The notes below the pieces were generated by a model. The model did no database searches, was not told the DNA's origin, and saw only the letters and a program-made list of their open reading frames with translations. A stretch of DNA of 64,000 bases from Sporisorium sorghi (taxonomy: Eukaryota > Basidiomycota > Ustilaginomycetes > Ustilaginales > Ustilaginaceae). The position numbers were made by a program, and so were the translations under genes. Shown here one piece after another: positions 28,903 through 38,509 of the stretch (its first letter is position 1; the number at the start of each line of letters is the position of its first letter). The stretch is from positions 38,160 to 102,159 of the forward strand of contig JALCCG010000050.1 of the NCBI GenBank assembly GCA_023212695.1, read 5' to 3'.

Positions 28903-31900
28903 ATGTCGGCATCCGCATATCCGCTTCACCAGTCGCTCGTGAGGCCTCCTTCTCCCGGCGCATCCAGCCTTTCGTCCGATACTGCTGCGCGCAAGATTGC
29001 CGCAAATGTCGTCGAGGCGCCCACCTGTCCTATCGCCTGGGGCTCCTGGCTTCGCAAGTATCAGCTCGGCAGCTGGTGCGAAAAAGCGCACTCCCAGTCC
29101 TCGGTCGATCCCAAACAGCCGCTTCCAAATTCTGCCCAAGCAGATGCCGCCGCCGCCGCCGCTGCTGCTGCTGCTGCTGCTCCTCCTCCCAACTCTACCA
29201 AGCCCATCCAGTCCGTCCCCTCTAAAACCTCAACTCCGCCAGCACCAACTTCATCCGCAAAACTTTGTCAGCCTTTCAGGGTCGCCGACGCCCACCGCTA
29301 TGTCAAAGTCAGTTCCGAAGCCTTGATGGATTCCATGGCTTTCTACCAAGAAAACGGTTGGCTCGCCGCCCCTCCCCTTCCGCGTCGACAGTATCGTCGA
29401 GTCGCCGAAGCGCTCCGTCGCCACAGTCTCACAGGTGCACAAGAACGCGAGGCCCTCCAGCTCTACATCAAACACGCAAAGGCCGTCTTCAAGTGCGAGT
29501 ACGCCTCCTTCATGGTTGAAGGCCCCGACGAGGCCTACATGCTCATCCTCGCTCAGGACGGCGGTGATCCCGAGGTTCAGATGGTTCCCAGGACCCTCAC
29601 CCTCTGCTCCCACGCCATGCTTCTCCCCGACGACGAGGTGCTCGTCGTTAACAACACGAACAAGGACTGGCGCTTCCGCTCATGCCCCTCCACCCTCGCA
29701 GGCACCGTCACCAACGCAAAGGGCAAGCCCATGAACTTTTACGCTTCCGCCCCACTCTACCTTTCGTACAACCTCTACGGCGTCGAAGGCCGCGTCCAGG
29801 TGGGTCGTCTCTGTATCATGGACCAGCAGCCCCGCGATGATTTCGACGAAAACGCTGCCGACCTTCTCTGCGCCATCGGCAAGATGGCCGGCGATGCCCT
29901 CGAAAAGGAGTTCCAGAGCTCCAAGAACGCCAAAGCCGCCGAGATGCAGCAACGCACCGGCGCACTTATCCGCTGCTTGGAAGATGCCTCGTTGACTGCG
30001 CAACTCCGCCATTTCAACTCGTCGTCCGCATCCACCACCGAATCCGGCGACGGCTTCACCCGCTATTCGCTCGTCGTCATCGATCGTGCCTGCCAGGAGC
30101 TGCGAGAATGCCTCGGAGCCACTGCCGTAGCTGCGTTCGATCTGAGCAACTTTCGCCTCCGGCGTCAAGCTGTCAAGAGCGTCTCTCCTCGCTCTTCCAC
30201 AGCCTTTTCCCACTCCACCTTGCCATCCTGGAATCACTTTGACGCCAACGATCCCACTCAGCCCATCACTCCGCCTTCGGAATCCGTCTCTACGCCCACC
30301 TACATTGACCCGGACTCGCCCATCGTCTCGCCCAGCATGAGCCGCAACATGTCTCTCAGCGAGTCGGGCGCCACGCTGCACGCCATCGACCTGCGTGAGG
30401 GCTCGCCACCGCCAAGCCTCTTGTCCTACAGCGGCCCACCAGAATGTCGGCCCAACATGCCAGACGACGTGGCACGCCTCAAGGCCATCTTTGCCACCCC
30501 ACTGGCGCGCATGGCTTCCGAAACAAAGATGAACATTCGATGCAAATTCTACCGCAGGCAAGCCGATTCGGGCTTTTCTTCGGGCGAGGAGGACGAAGAC
30601 GCCGAGAATTCATCCACGCGGTCCCCCGAAACTAACAAGGATCCCTGGTCCGAGCTGATGCCCCTCGACGGCCAAGTCAGCTCGTATGCCGTCTGCGCGT
30701 GCTACAATCGTGCCAAAGCGCGTCCAGCTATCATGTTCCTCGTCATGTTTACCCAAAACGTCTGCTTTGACCGTCAGGAGCGCTTCTTTGTCGAAAGCAC
30801 CACGCAGATCTCGCTCGGGAGCTTGCTGCGTCAGAAGCTCTCCGAAGTCGATTTCTTCCAGGCCGAATTCTTGCGACACGTCCAGCACAACCTTCGCACG
30901 CCGCTACACGGTGCACTCGGCGCCGTCGAATACCTTCGAGCCGCCATCACCAACGACGAGGACGACGATGCGATCAAGATCGACCTCTCGGCCGACGGCG
31001 TCTTGGCCACTCTGCTCGAATCCATCTCGCTCTCAGGTCTCACGCTCAACTCGTACATTGACGACTTGCTCAGCTTCCAGAACCTTTCGGGCGTCAAGAC
31101 AGGCATCACGATTCCACGCAAGCGTACAGCCGCCGACATTGTCAAGCTCGTCGAAGCCGTTGCCGACGAGGAATGGAAGTTCGCGCAGCGTCTCGATCTT
31201 CAGTCTCGCCAACTCGAGACCGATCCGAACAAGATGCAGGAAGGTCCGCTGCATGGTATGGAGTTGATCGTCAAGGCTACGCCCGAGGTGCGCGACTGCG
31301 AGTGGATCCTCGACGTCAAGCCGCTTCAGGATGTGGTGCGCAAGGTGATTTCCAACGCCATCCGCTTCACAAAGCAGGGATACGTTGAGATTGCCATGCG
31401 CCTCGCCGCTCCCGGCGCTTTGGACGAGGTAGAAGTCAGCCTGCCTGCTGGCTTTGTCGCTCTGGAGATCGAGGTCGCCGACACGGGTGTGGGCATGACC
31501 AAAGAGTTTTGCGCCAACCAGCTCACACGGCCCTTCAGCAAGGGCGATTCGTTCCGCGACGGTATCGGCCTTGGTATGACGATTGTGTCCTCCACCCTGC
31601 AAAAGTACGGCGGAAAGCTCTCGGTCGCCTCCGAGGTCAACCTGGGCACGCGGGTCACCATGTGCTTGCCGCTCCAGCGTGGTTCGGCACAGCACGGCCG
31701 CAATGGCTCGACGTCGAGCACGAACGGATCCAAGTTTGCCGTTTCCAAGCTGGCCTTCTACGGACTCGAGACCCGTGGTTTGCGCCGCTTGGCCACCGCT
31801 ATGTGCGAGCACTTTGCTTCATTGGGCGGCATCGAGTTCACGGGCGACTTTGCCGAAGCCGATTGCATCATTTTCCCGGAACGTGTGGCCGCAACGTTGG

Positions 31901-32778
31901 ATGAGGGCGACAACCCTCTCTTGTCGCAAGTCAAGCCGACGGCGAGATTTGTGCCGATCAGCTCGTCGCACTTGTTTACCGACACGGGCGTTGAGACGCT
32001 CGACGGACGTATGGTGCTGCCGCTGCAGATGCCACACGGTCCTAGCGCGCTGCGACTTGTGGAGACGTTCCTGTCAACCGAGGAGCCGCCTGCCATCCGC
32101 ACCGCTAGCGTTGTGCGCACCAACAACCAACACCGTGTCAGCGTCACCGAGCTTGGTATCGCTTCTGGCGCTCGTCGAACCTCTGGTCATCGTCAAACGG
32201 CCTCTTTGGGGGATGCCAAGAAGGTCAACGGTGACGCTCACGGCGAAAGTGCTGCTGTTGACGCAGCTGCTGCATCGCCTGCAGTCCAGACGCAGGCAGG
32301 CAAGCCGCATCCTGCGCCGATCGACACGTCTTCGGCTACGCTGCGTAACGACGAGTTCCGTGTACTCGTGGTGGAGGACAATCCCATCAACATGAGGCTG
32401 CTGACGACGCTTTGCAAACGGCTCGACATTCGCTACGAGGAGGCGCACGACGGTGCCGAGGCGGTGGCCAAGTTCATCTCGTTCCGTCCGTCGGTGGTGC
32501 TGCTCGACATTTCGCTGCCGATCCAAGATGGCTTCGAAGCGTGTGCGCAGATGCGCGCGCACAACCATCCGTCGTTTATCGTTGCCGTGACCGCACTCAG
32601 TTCCGAGGAGGACAAGACGCGCGGCATCGAGACGTGTGGCATGGATGCATGGATGACCAAGCCTGTCTCTCCAAGGCAGCTGAAGGGCGATCTTGAGACT
32701 TGGAAGACAAAGTTCCAGCTGAGCAGGAGCGGGCGACCGAATGGCAGCGCTCATGGCGGCGAGAACGGCGAGGCTTGA
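28903..32778 (+). CDS. Hybrid histidine kinase with GAF, HisKA, HATPase and receiver domains (1291 aa)
   Basis: This is a cytosolic sensor kinase of a fungal phosphorelay feeding a YPD1-type carrier. After an Ala-rich low-complexity N-terminus comes a GAF-like domain (about 170-340). A serine-rich linker with a receiver-free spacer follows, then the H-box around His662 (QHNLRTPLHGALG). The ATPase domain has an N-box (ISNAIRF), G1 (DTGVGM) and G2 (GIGLGM). After an Ala-rich linker, a C-terminal receiver starts FRVLVVEDNPIN, with phospho-acceptor Asp1202 (LLDISLP) and Lys in MTKPV. No transmembrane helix is seen. The H-box reads HN where HE is usual. The frame is open upstream with a TTG but no ATG, so 28903 (CCACCATG) is the start. 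The input signal is unknown. Confidence 0.92.
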   Translation: MSASAYPLHQSLVRPPSPGASSLSSDTAARKIAANVVEAPTCPIAWGSWLRKYQLGSWCEKAHSQSSVDPKQPLPNSAQADAAAAAAAAAAAAPPPNSTKPIQSVPSKTSTPPAPTSSAKLCQPFRVADAHRYVKVSSEALMDSMAFYQENGWLAAPPLPRRQYRRVAEALRRHSLTGAQEREALQLYIKHAKAVFKCEYASFMVEGPDEAYMLILAQDGGDPEVQMVPRTLTLCSHAMLLPDDEVLVVNNTNKDWRFRSCPSTLAGTVTNAKGKPMNFYASAPLYLSYNLYGVEGRVQVGRLCIMDQQPRDDFDENAADLLCAIGKMAGDALEKEFQSSKNAKAAEMQQRTGALIRCLEDASLTAQLRHFNSSSASTTESGDGFTRYSLVVIDRACQELRECLGATAVAAFDLSNFRLRRQAVKSVSPRSSTAFSHSTLPSWNHFDANDPTQPITPPSESVSTPTYIDPDSPIVSPSMSRNMSLSESGATLHAIDLREGSPPPSLLSYSGPPECRPNMPDDVARLKAIFATPLARMASETKMNIRCKFYRRQADSGFSSGEEDEDAENSSTRSPETNKDPWSELMPLDGQVSSYAVCACYNRAKARPAIMFLVMFTQNVCFDRQERFFVESTTQISLGSLLRQKLSEVDFFQAEFLRHVQHNLRTPLHGALGAVEYLRAAITNDEDDDAIKIDLSADGVLATLLESISLSGLTLNSYIDDLLSFQNLSGVKTGITIPRKRTAADIVKLVEAVADEEWKFAQRLDLQSRQLETDPNKMQEGPLHGMELIVKATPEVRDCEWILDVKPLQDVVRKVISNAIRFTKQGYVEIAMRLAAPGALDEVEVSLPAGFVALEIEVADTGVGMTKEFCANQLTRPFSKGDSFRDGIGLGMTIVSSTLQKYGGKLSVASEVNLGTRVTMCLPLQRGSAQHGRNGSTSSTNGSKFAVSKLAFYGLETRGLRRLATAMCEHFASLGGIEFTGDFAEADCIIFPERVAATLDEGDNPLLSQVKPTARFVPISSSHLFTDTGVETLDGRMVLPLQMPHGPSALRLVETFLSTEEPPAIRTASVVRTNNQHRVSVTELGIASGARRTSGHRQTASLGDAKKVNGDAHGESAAVDAAAASPAVQTQAGKPHPAPIDTSSATLRNDEFRVLVVEDNPINMRLLTTLCKRLDIRYEEAHDGAEAVAKFISFRPSVVLLDISLPIQDGFEACAQMRAHNHPSFIVAVTALSSEEDKTRGIETCGMDAWMTKPVSPRQLKGDLETWKTKFQLSRSGRPNGSAHGGENGEA

Positions 32779-32980
32779 AGATCACAGATCTCGAGCCCTG
32801 TCGTTTCGTTGTCCTTTGACGGTCCTTCTCCGCCCCGTCATTGATCGATTCTGCCTTCTTCCTGTACCCAGGACTGTCACTCTTCATTCATTTCTTTCTG
32901 ACCGCCTCTTATCACCCTCTCACTCACACACTCACACTCGCTCCTTTTTAGCTCTCTCTTTATCTCGCTCGCTCTCTCTT

Positions 32981-33029
<49 letters not shown>

Positions 33030-33814
33030 ATAGGACTTGTATCTGGGGTTTCACCATCATCGTCACCTGTATCTCTTACTTTTCTTTCTCATCATCACTT
33101 TCTTGGGAATCTGTATCTTGATCAAACGAATCCATTTTTCGGCGGGAGATCTCTTGTCGTGCTCAAGAGGGCGACGAGGTATCCACGTGCTGCGGTGATG
33201 CTGCTTGTGGGAGCCTACTTTATGAGGAGGTGGAAGTCGTCTGCTATGGAGACGTCACGCGAAGAGGAGCGGGGTGAGGGGCGCGATGCTGCGCGAGAGA
33301 ATTGCGATCTGTGGTGTGGTTGGCGTGTCGAGGGTGACAAGCTCTGGAAAGAGAGAGAGAGGCAGCTGACAGCCTTTTGCGGAGCGGGTTGAGCCTTGCG
33401 ACTGCGAGGAGAGCCGAGCGTCTTGCTATCCGACCACGACAGGGAGCAGCCGAAGCACGACATCAAATGCCAAACGTGACGTTGTAAGTTGGGCGGCGGG
33501 TGATTTCAGGCAGGAGGAGGTTACACGAAACAAGACACGAGCGCGCGCGAATGTCAGCGAGAGACTCTTTGGGTTGCAAGGACCGAAACAACAAGGGATA
33601 CGGTTCGAGAGCTTGGGGGATCAGATCAAGTTTGTCGTTCAAGGCGCATCTGCTTGCTGCTGCGAAGATGTAATAAAGACGGTGTTGCTGCTGCGCGGAA
33701 CGAGCTTAGTGACTTGGGTGTCGATACGTTTACAAAGTCGCACATGACGGATGTTCGTCGCTGCACTCCCATGCGTGCTCTGCACACCTGAACCTCTTGC
33801 GAGGTATCCCGCAT
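32779..33814. other. Intergenic region, kinase 3' end / MBF1 3' end
   Basis: Convergent region of about 1 kb. The first part is pyrimidine-rich, with a (CT)21 run at 32986-33027, and is probably the histidine kinase 3' UTR. The rest contains no supported gene; the open frames present are short and low complexity. Confidence 0.4.
32986..33027 (+). repeat. (CT)21 dinucleotide microsatellite
   Basis: An uninterrupted CT run lies about 210 bases after the kinase stop codon, within a longer pyrimidine-rich stretch (32940-33027). Confidence 0.9.
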
Positions 33815-34276
33815 CTACTTCTTCTTCGGCCCACCCAACGGGGCCCCAATATCCTTGCCCCTCAACTTCACTCCCAAGGCCCTCTCCATCTTCGCCAGAA
33901 TCTGCGGGTTAGGCACGGCTTTGCCACTCTCGTACTCCTGCACCACCTGCGGCTTTTCGTTGATCTTGGTAGCGAGGTCCTTCTGCGTCAACCCTTTTTC
34001 CTGGCGCTTCTGCCCGATCGTCTTGCCGACGGTGGGGGCGACCTTGGGCGGGGGGGCGACCTCGTTGTCGCGGTCCAGCTTGGCGATGCGCTGGTGGTCC
34101 GTGCCGACATGCCCCTTGTTGGTGCCCGCGGTGACTTTGCGGTCCAGCTCGGTGATGGCGCCTACTTGCTTGGCGCGCTCGTAGGCCGTGGGCCCGGACG
34201 GGCCAGAGCCGCCCCCGCCAGAAGGACGGACGCCCCGCCCAATGACGGTTTTGCTGTCCCAGTCCGTGTTCGACAT
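33815..34276 (-). CDS. MBF1: Multiprotein-bridging factor 1 (153 aa)
   Basis: MBF1 is a transcriptional coactivator that links bZIP factors to TBP. It also protects against frameshifting on collided ribosomes. The N-terminal MBF1 region (MSNTDWDSKTVIGRG) is followed by a helix-turn-helix (Cro/C1 type) at about 82-136, with the conserved GLTQKDLATKINEKPQVVQEYESGKA. The basic C-terminal tail ends GGPKKK. Length is the same as in yeast and animals. The gene is uninterrupted, with the ATG in a normal context. It reads in the same direction as the upstream CaMKK-like kinase gene, about 510 bases apart. Confidence 0.95.
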   Translation of the reverse strand: MSNTDWDSKTVIGRGVRPSGGGGSGPSGPTAYERAKQVGAITELDRKVTAGTNKGHVGTDHQRIAKLDRDNEVAPPPKVAPTVGKTIGQKRQEKGLTQKDLATKINEKPQVVQEYESGKAVPNPQILAKMERALGVKLRGKDIGAPLGGPKKK

Positions 34277-34788
34277 TTGGTGTGTGTGTGTGGAAGTCGA
34301 TAGGTTCCCGCTCGGGTTAGACTTGTGATGTTGCTCGTAGGATGCGTGTGAGAGTGTCGTCTCTGGTCCTCGTCAAAACCAGATATACTTTGTTGTGGTG
34401 GCGGAAAGCGAAGGTTTGCCTGAAGACGCAATCGACCTCGTGTGATCTCTCTCACTCGAAGCCGAGCTGTGCGGGTCAAGTCATCAGACGCTTTTCGCCT
34501 CCACCCTCTCGAGGAGAAGCTCTATTTTCGTTGCTTACGTCATCCATCATCAGAGCTGGACCGCCAGTTCCACGTCTTTCTGCGCTTTTCCAGTTGCGGA
34601 TTTTCGGCAGGCGAAAGGTTTGGGCGATGTAACAATGCAGAAAATTCGGCATCTTGCTGGACCCTGGAACGTCGCTCGCTGCTCAACGCCAGACACTTCG
34701 GACACAAGATGGGTAGACTGCCAGTTGCTTCTTCGACATGGACATTCAGCCGCAGGAGATCAACGCATCCACTCTGCCAAAGAGCTCG
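34277..34788. promoter_or_regulatory. MBF1 promoter and 3' region of the kinase gene
   Basis: About 510 bases between two minus-strand genes hold the MBF1 promoter and the 3' UTR of the kinase. A (GT) run abuts the MBF1 start codon (34280-34290). Other frames here are short and not convincing. Confidence 0.4.
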
Positions 34789-37407
34789 CTACACAGTCTG
34801 TGCCTTGACGTCCTCCTCGTCATCCTTGCTAACCTCTCCCACATTCTGCTGTTGCTGCTGCTGCTCGGCTGCGTCTGCCTTCTCAAAATACGGATTCTCC
34901 CCCCTCTTGCCTTGCACACCCTCTCCCGCTTCCTCCTCCTCCTCCTCCTCCTCCTCCTCCTCAATCCCGTCCCCACCCATGTTCCCATGCTTGCACTGCT
35001 TGTACACCTCAGCAGCGCCCGGCGGCGTGCGGATCGTCTCGCGTCGCGGGCTGTCGAACGTCGGTTGGTCCGGCAGCAGCTTGGGTTTCGGCTTAGACGG
35101 CTGTTTCCCCAGCGATGCCGCGCGTTCCTGCAGCGTCTGTGCACGTCGAGGTCGCGAGTCGTGTTCGTCGTCATCTTGACGGCCTCGCGGTGACTCCTTC
35201 TCTGATTTCCCAGCATTTGAGGAAGACCCCGACACGGGTTTGTACCCTTTCCCGTGCTCAAGCATCAGATCCGATAGGTGCGACGCGATGGCTTCGTCCG
35301 GTCTCGATGTGTCTGCAGTGTAGTCAGTCGATCGGCCGCCCGTGCTGCGACTGCTGGTGTTGGCGCTCGACGACTCGTGCGAGCGTGTACTCGCCTCGGC
35401 GAACGGCGCCGCTCCATCCGAGGCGGGCGAGGCAAACATCTCGGGAGATGCGCTGCGTGGCGAGTCCATCGTAATAACAGGCGGGCCATTGTCACTCTGC
35501 TCGGTTTGAAGCTTGTGCAGAGTCGAAACGGGACCGGAGCGATTGCGTTGCAATGGTCCATTGCCGTCGGGCTCTTGCGGTGGCAGCTCGAACGTGTGCA
35601 TCTGCGGCGATTCGAACATGTAGGCAGCCGCTTTCTCGAGCTGCTCGACCTCGTCGCCGTCTTTTTGCTGGTCGCCGTTCTCCTTGTCCTGCTCTGCGGG
35701 CGTTGGCGTCTGTTCCTTGATGGTCGCAGCATCGCTCGTCAGGTCCATCGAGTCATCGCCATCAGCGCCACTGCTTCTGGCTTTGGCGTCAGATCCACCA
35801 CGCCCATCAGGGCTGGGCGTCGAGGGCGGGAACCAGCTGCGATCACGAGTACCAGCACTGCTGCCACCGGATGTAGAACGCGTCGCTTCTCGACGAGCTC
35901 GCTGCATGCTCCCACCCTTTTTGAAGCGAGAGATGGCGCGTGCAAAGGTAAAGATGTTGGTGATCTTGCAAATGGCGCAGTCGAGATCCTCGTCGGTGAT
36001 TTCCGAAACCACCTTCTCCAGGTTGTCCTCCTTGGAGAGCAGGATGCCGTCCTCGATGGCCAGCGTCCAAGGGTGTTGGCGCATCTGTGGCACCGTGATT
36101 CGCTTGTCGGGATCCTTGATAAAGATCTTCTGCAGCAGGTCCTTGAGATCGTCCGAGAGGTGGTCTGGGTATTCGGGCTCGTCCTTCTTGATCGACTCGT
36201 ACATCTCGTAAAAGTTGTCCTTGTCGAAGGGCAAGTGGCCCACCACCATGCAGTAGAGCGTAACGCCAAACGACCAGACGTCGTCCGCTTTGCCGTGGTA
36301 CTCGGCATGACCCGCCGTGCACAGCTCGGGGCTCATGAACGCGGGACTGCCCGCCGACTTTTGCATCGTGTCGTCGCCCGGCTTGAGGAACATCTCTGAA
36401 ACGCCGAAATCGACAATCTTGCACGTCTTGCGGTCGTCGCTTAGCAGGATGTTGTCCGGCTTGATGTCGCGGTGGACAATCTCGTTCTCGTGCAGATACT
36501 CGATGCCCATGAGGATCTGAACAAAGTAGAGTCGTGCGACATCTTCGGGCAGTGGCTGCACAGATTGATTGAGCTTGACGTCGATGACGGTGCCGTCCGG
36601 GCAGTACTCAAACACCATGTAGAGGTTGTCTTTGGACGGGTCGTCGAGCACCTCGAACAATTTGACGACGTGTGGATGGTGCAGCTTCTTGAGGATGGCG
36701 ATCTCGTGACGGATGAGGGTGAGCGGATCTTTGAGCTCATCTTGTTCCTCTTGTTTCGCTTTTCCGCCTGCGTTGGTGGGATCGCTGCGATGATCCGCAC
36801 GAGGCGCTGCTCTCCCTCTGGCAGGCTTGCGCAGCTTGTCTGAGCGATGTGTCTTTCGCAACCGCGTCTTGCCAAACTCTTTGACTGCGAATTTGACGTC
36901 GGGATCCTCGACGAGCTCGGCTTTGCGAACGGTTCCATAGGCACCTCTGCCGATGGTGTCGGTGATCTTGTACTGATTGATGACCGTGGAGCCGTCGTCG
37001 AGGTCTTTGCTCTTGGCGTTGAGCGTTTCGCGGTATTCATGAGAAGGCGTCCGCGTCATGGATCGGGAAGGTGGTCGATCGTGCGGTGTGCCTGGAACGC
37101 CCAAGGAGGAGGTCGAAGTACCCGAGCAACTGCGCATCGTCGACTGACGCTGTTGATTTGGCGGATACGGATGTGCACGAGGATGCGAGTGACTATGCGA
37201 ATGACCGTGGGAATGCGTGTGTGGATGCGCGTGCGTGTCGGGTCGAGGTGAAAGCGTTTCCTTGCGCTGCGGAGTCGACTTGCTCGGGCCAGCCGAAGCT
37301 GATGGACTGTCGTGCGACGGCGATGCCGACAGCTTCTGCCTGAGCTGCTGCATGAACGATGGCAGCTCATCGTCCTCTTCGGGCGAGCCGGACAAGATTT
37401 GTGACAT
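34789..37407 (-). CDS. Ser/Thr protein kinase, CaMKK/Ssp1/SAK1-like (872 aa)
   Basis: Probably the upstream activating kinase of AMPK/Snf1-type kinases. The N-terminal 140 residues are disordered and include a His-rich stretch (about 59-80). The kinase domain starts at about 146 with the glycine loop GRGAYGTV and Lys176 (FAVKEF). A CaMKK-type Arg/Pro-rich insert (about 180-226) follows. Catalytic HRDIKPDN has Asp314, and DFG has Asp333. The activation segment contains AGSPAFMSPEL in place of APE, as in CaMKKs. The domain ends near 455. The rest is a long acidic and Ser-rich tail with a Glu run just before the C-terminus. Length fits Ssp1-like kinases. It is divergent from the F-box gene. Which AMPK-like kinase it serves is inferred from family only. 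Confidence 0.88.
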   Translation of the reverse strand: MSQILSGSPEEDDELPSFMQQLRQKLSASPSHDSPSASAGPSKSTPQRKETLSPRPDTHAHPHTHSHGHSHSHSHPRAHPYPPNQQRQSTMRSCSGTSTSSLGVPGTPHDRPPSRSMTRTPSHEYRETLNAKSKDLDDGSTVINQYKITDTIGRGAYGTVRKAELVEDPDVKFAVKEFGKTRLRKTHRSDKLRKPARGRAAPRADHRSDPTNAGGKAKQEEQDELKDPLTLIRHEIAILKKLHHPHVVKLFEVLDDPSKDNLYMVFEYCPDGTVIDVKLNQSVQPLPEDVARLYFVQILMGIEYLHENEIVHRDIKPDNILLSDDRKTCKIVDFGVSEMFLKPGDDTMQKSAGSPAFMSPELCTAGHAEYHGKADDVWSFGVTLYCMVVGHLPFDKDNFYEMYESIKKDEPEYPDHLSDDLKDLLQKIFIKDPDKRITVPQMRQHPWTLAIEDGILLSKEDNLEKVVSEITDEDLDCAICKITNIFTFARAISRFKKGGSMQRARREATRSTSGGSSAGTRDRSWFPPSTPSPDGRGGSDAKARSSGADGDDSMDLTSDAATIKEQTPTPAEQDKENGDQQKDGDEVEQLEKAAAYMFESPQMHTFELPPQEPDGNGPLQRNRSGPVSTLHKLQTEQSDNGPPVITMDSPRSASPEMFASPASDGAAPFAEASTRSHESSSANTSSRSTGGRSTDYTADTSRPDEAIASHLSDLMLEHGKGYKPVSGSSSNAGKSEKESPRGRQDDDEHDSRPRRAQTLQERAASLGKQPSKPKPKLLPDQPTFDSPRRETIRTPPGAAEVYKQCKHGNMGGDGIEEEEEEEEEEEAGEGVQGKRGENPYFEKADAAEQQQQQQNVGEVSKDDEEDVKAQTV

Positions 37408-38509
37408 TTTGAGATGTGATTAGTCCAGAAAGACGGTGAGGCCAGCGAGCAAGGGTTATCAAAGTCACTTGGGTGTCCGCTGACTCGAGTGATATTGAGG
37501 GCGGGCGAAGGTATGATGCTGGTCCCCTCAGATGGAATGATGGAATCGCAGGGACAGGACGATGGTGGTGGTGGTGGTGGTGGTAGGTGAGATGCTTTGT
37601 TCAGATGGCCCCGTCGTCCCCTTTTCTTCGTCGACTGACTGGTGGTGGTTGGTGGCTGGGTGTGCTCTGAGTTCGAGCTTGAATCAAAGCGTCGGAGTTG
37701 GGATTGTGACTGAATCGAGATAACGTTACAGCAGGTCCATGCGTAGCCTAGCTTGACTTTAGAGCTGCTGCCAGAGACGCAGCAGGCTCAACTTAGCCGA
37801 ACCAACGAACAGAAGAGACAAGTTGCGAGCCGCGCGATCAGTTGAAGGAAAAAGGGCACGCGCCTGGCCTTTGTCAAAGAGATTCATTCTCAAGTGAGAT
37901 TTTTGTAAATTCCTGACATCCATCCATCAATCAATCAACGGTACCCTTCAACTCGATCGGCCTGGCCTGCCCTTTGGTGGTGAGAATCGGATCGCATCTT
38001 CTCGTTGTGGCTCTCTTCCTGCCTTTTTCCTGCCGAAGAGCTGAAAATAGCTTCTTGCCGGATGGTGGCTCGCTGCAGTAGTGGCCGCCAGAAGAGCGAA
38101 TTCTTTCGGCAGTGCCGGTGGAAGCTGCTGCTGCTGCCTCTTCTGCTGCAACTCGGCTCGCTCTAGCAATGGTGAAATGGAACAACAGCAAGGCCCGGGC
38201 TTTGGGTGGGTCACCTCGCTGAAATTGGCGTTTCCCAGTGAAATGCGTCTGTGCACGATTTCCGCTTCAGCTGCAGGAAGCTGAGCTTTCAGGACACGCA
38301 GCAACACCATCATCTCCTCTCTGGCATCACTGCACGTGCTTCAATAGCACCTCGCGGTATCATGCTCTGTTCGACAGAAACAATGTCGACCAGCTTTTCC
38401 ATACGGCTACACGCGTAAAGCTGATGAACCGCCCGGTCGACCTTTCCAGAGGCACTTTCCCTCCACGACGTTGACGCTGCATGAGCTTCGCAGTCGGACC
38501 TCGCCCATC
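37408..38509. promoter_or_regulatory. Divergent region, CaMKK-like kinase / F-box gene
   Basis: About 1.1 kb between start codons that face away from each other. It includes a (GGT)8-like run (about 37562-37586). On the minus strand, a 121-codon frame (37948-38313, ATG start) and an overlapping frame (37931-38191) both look mildly coding-like in their last 70 codons. They cannot both be real. I leave them uncalled. Confidence 0.4.

Noticed and set aside
30444..32754. Several 100-270 codon frames inside the histidine kinase gene
   Set aside because: All overlap the well-supported kinase frame and lack domains.
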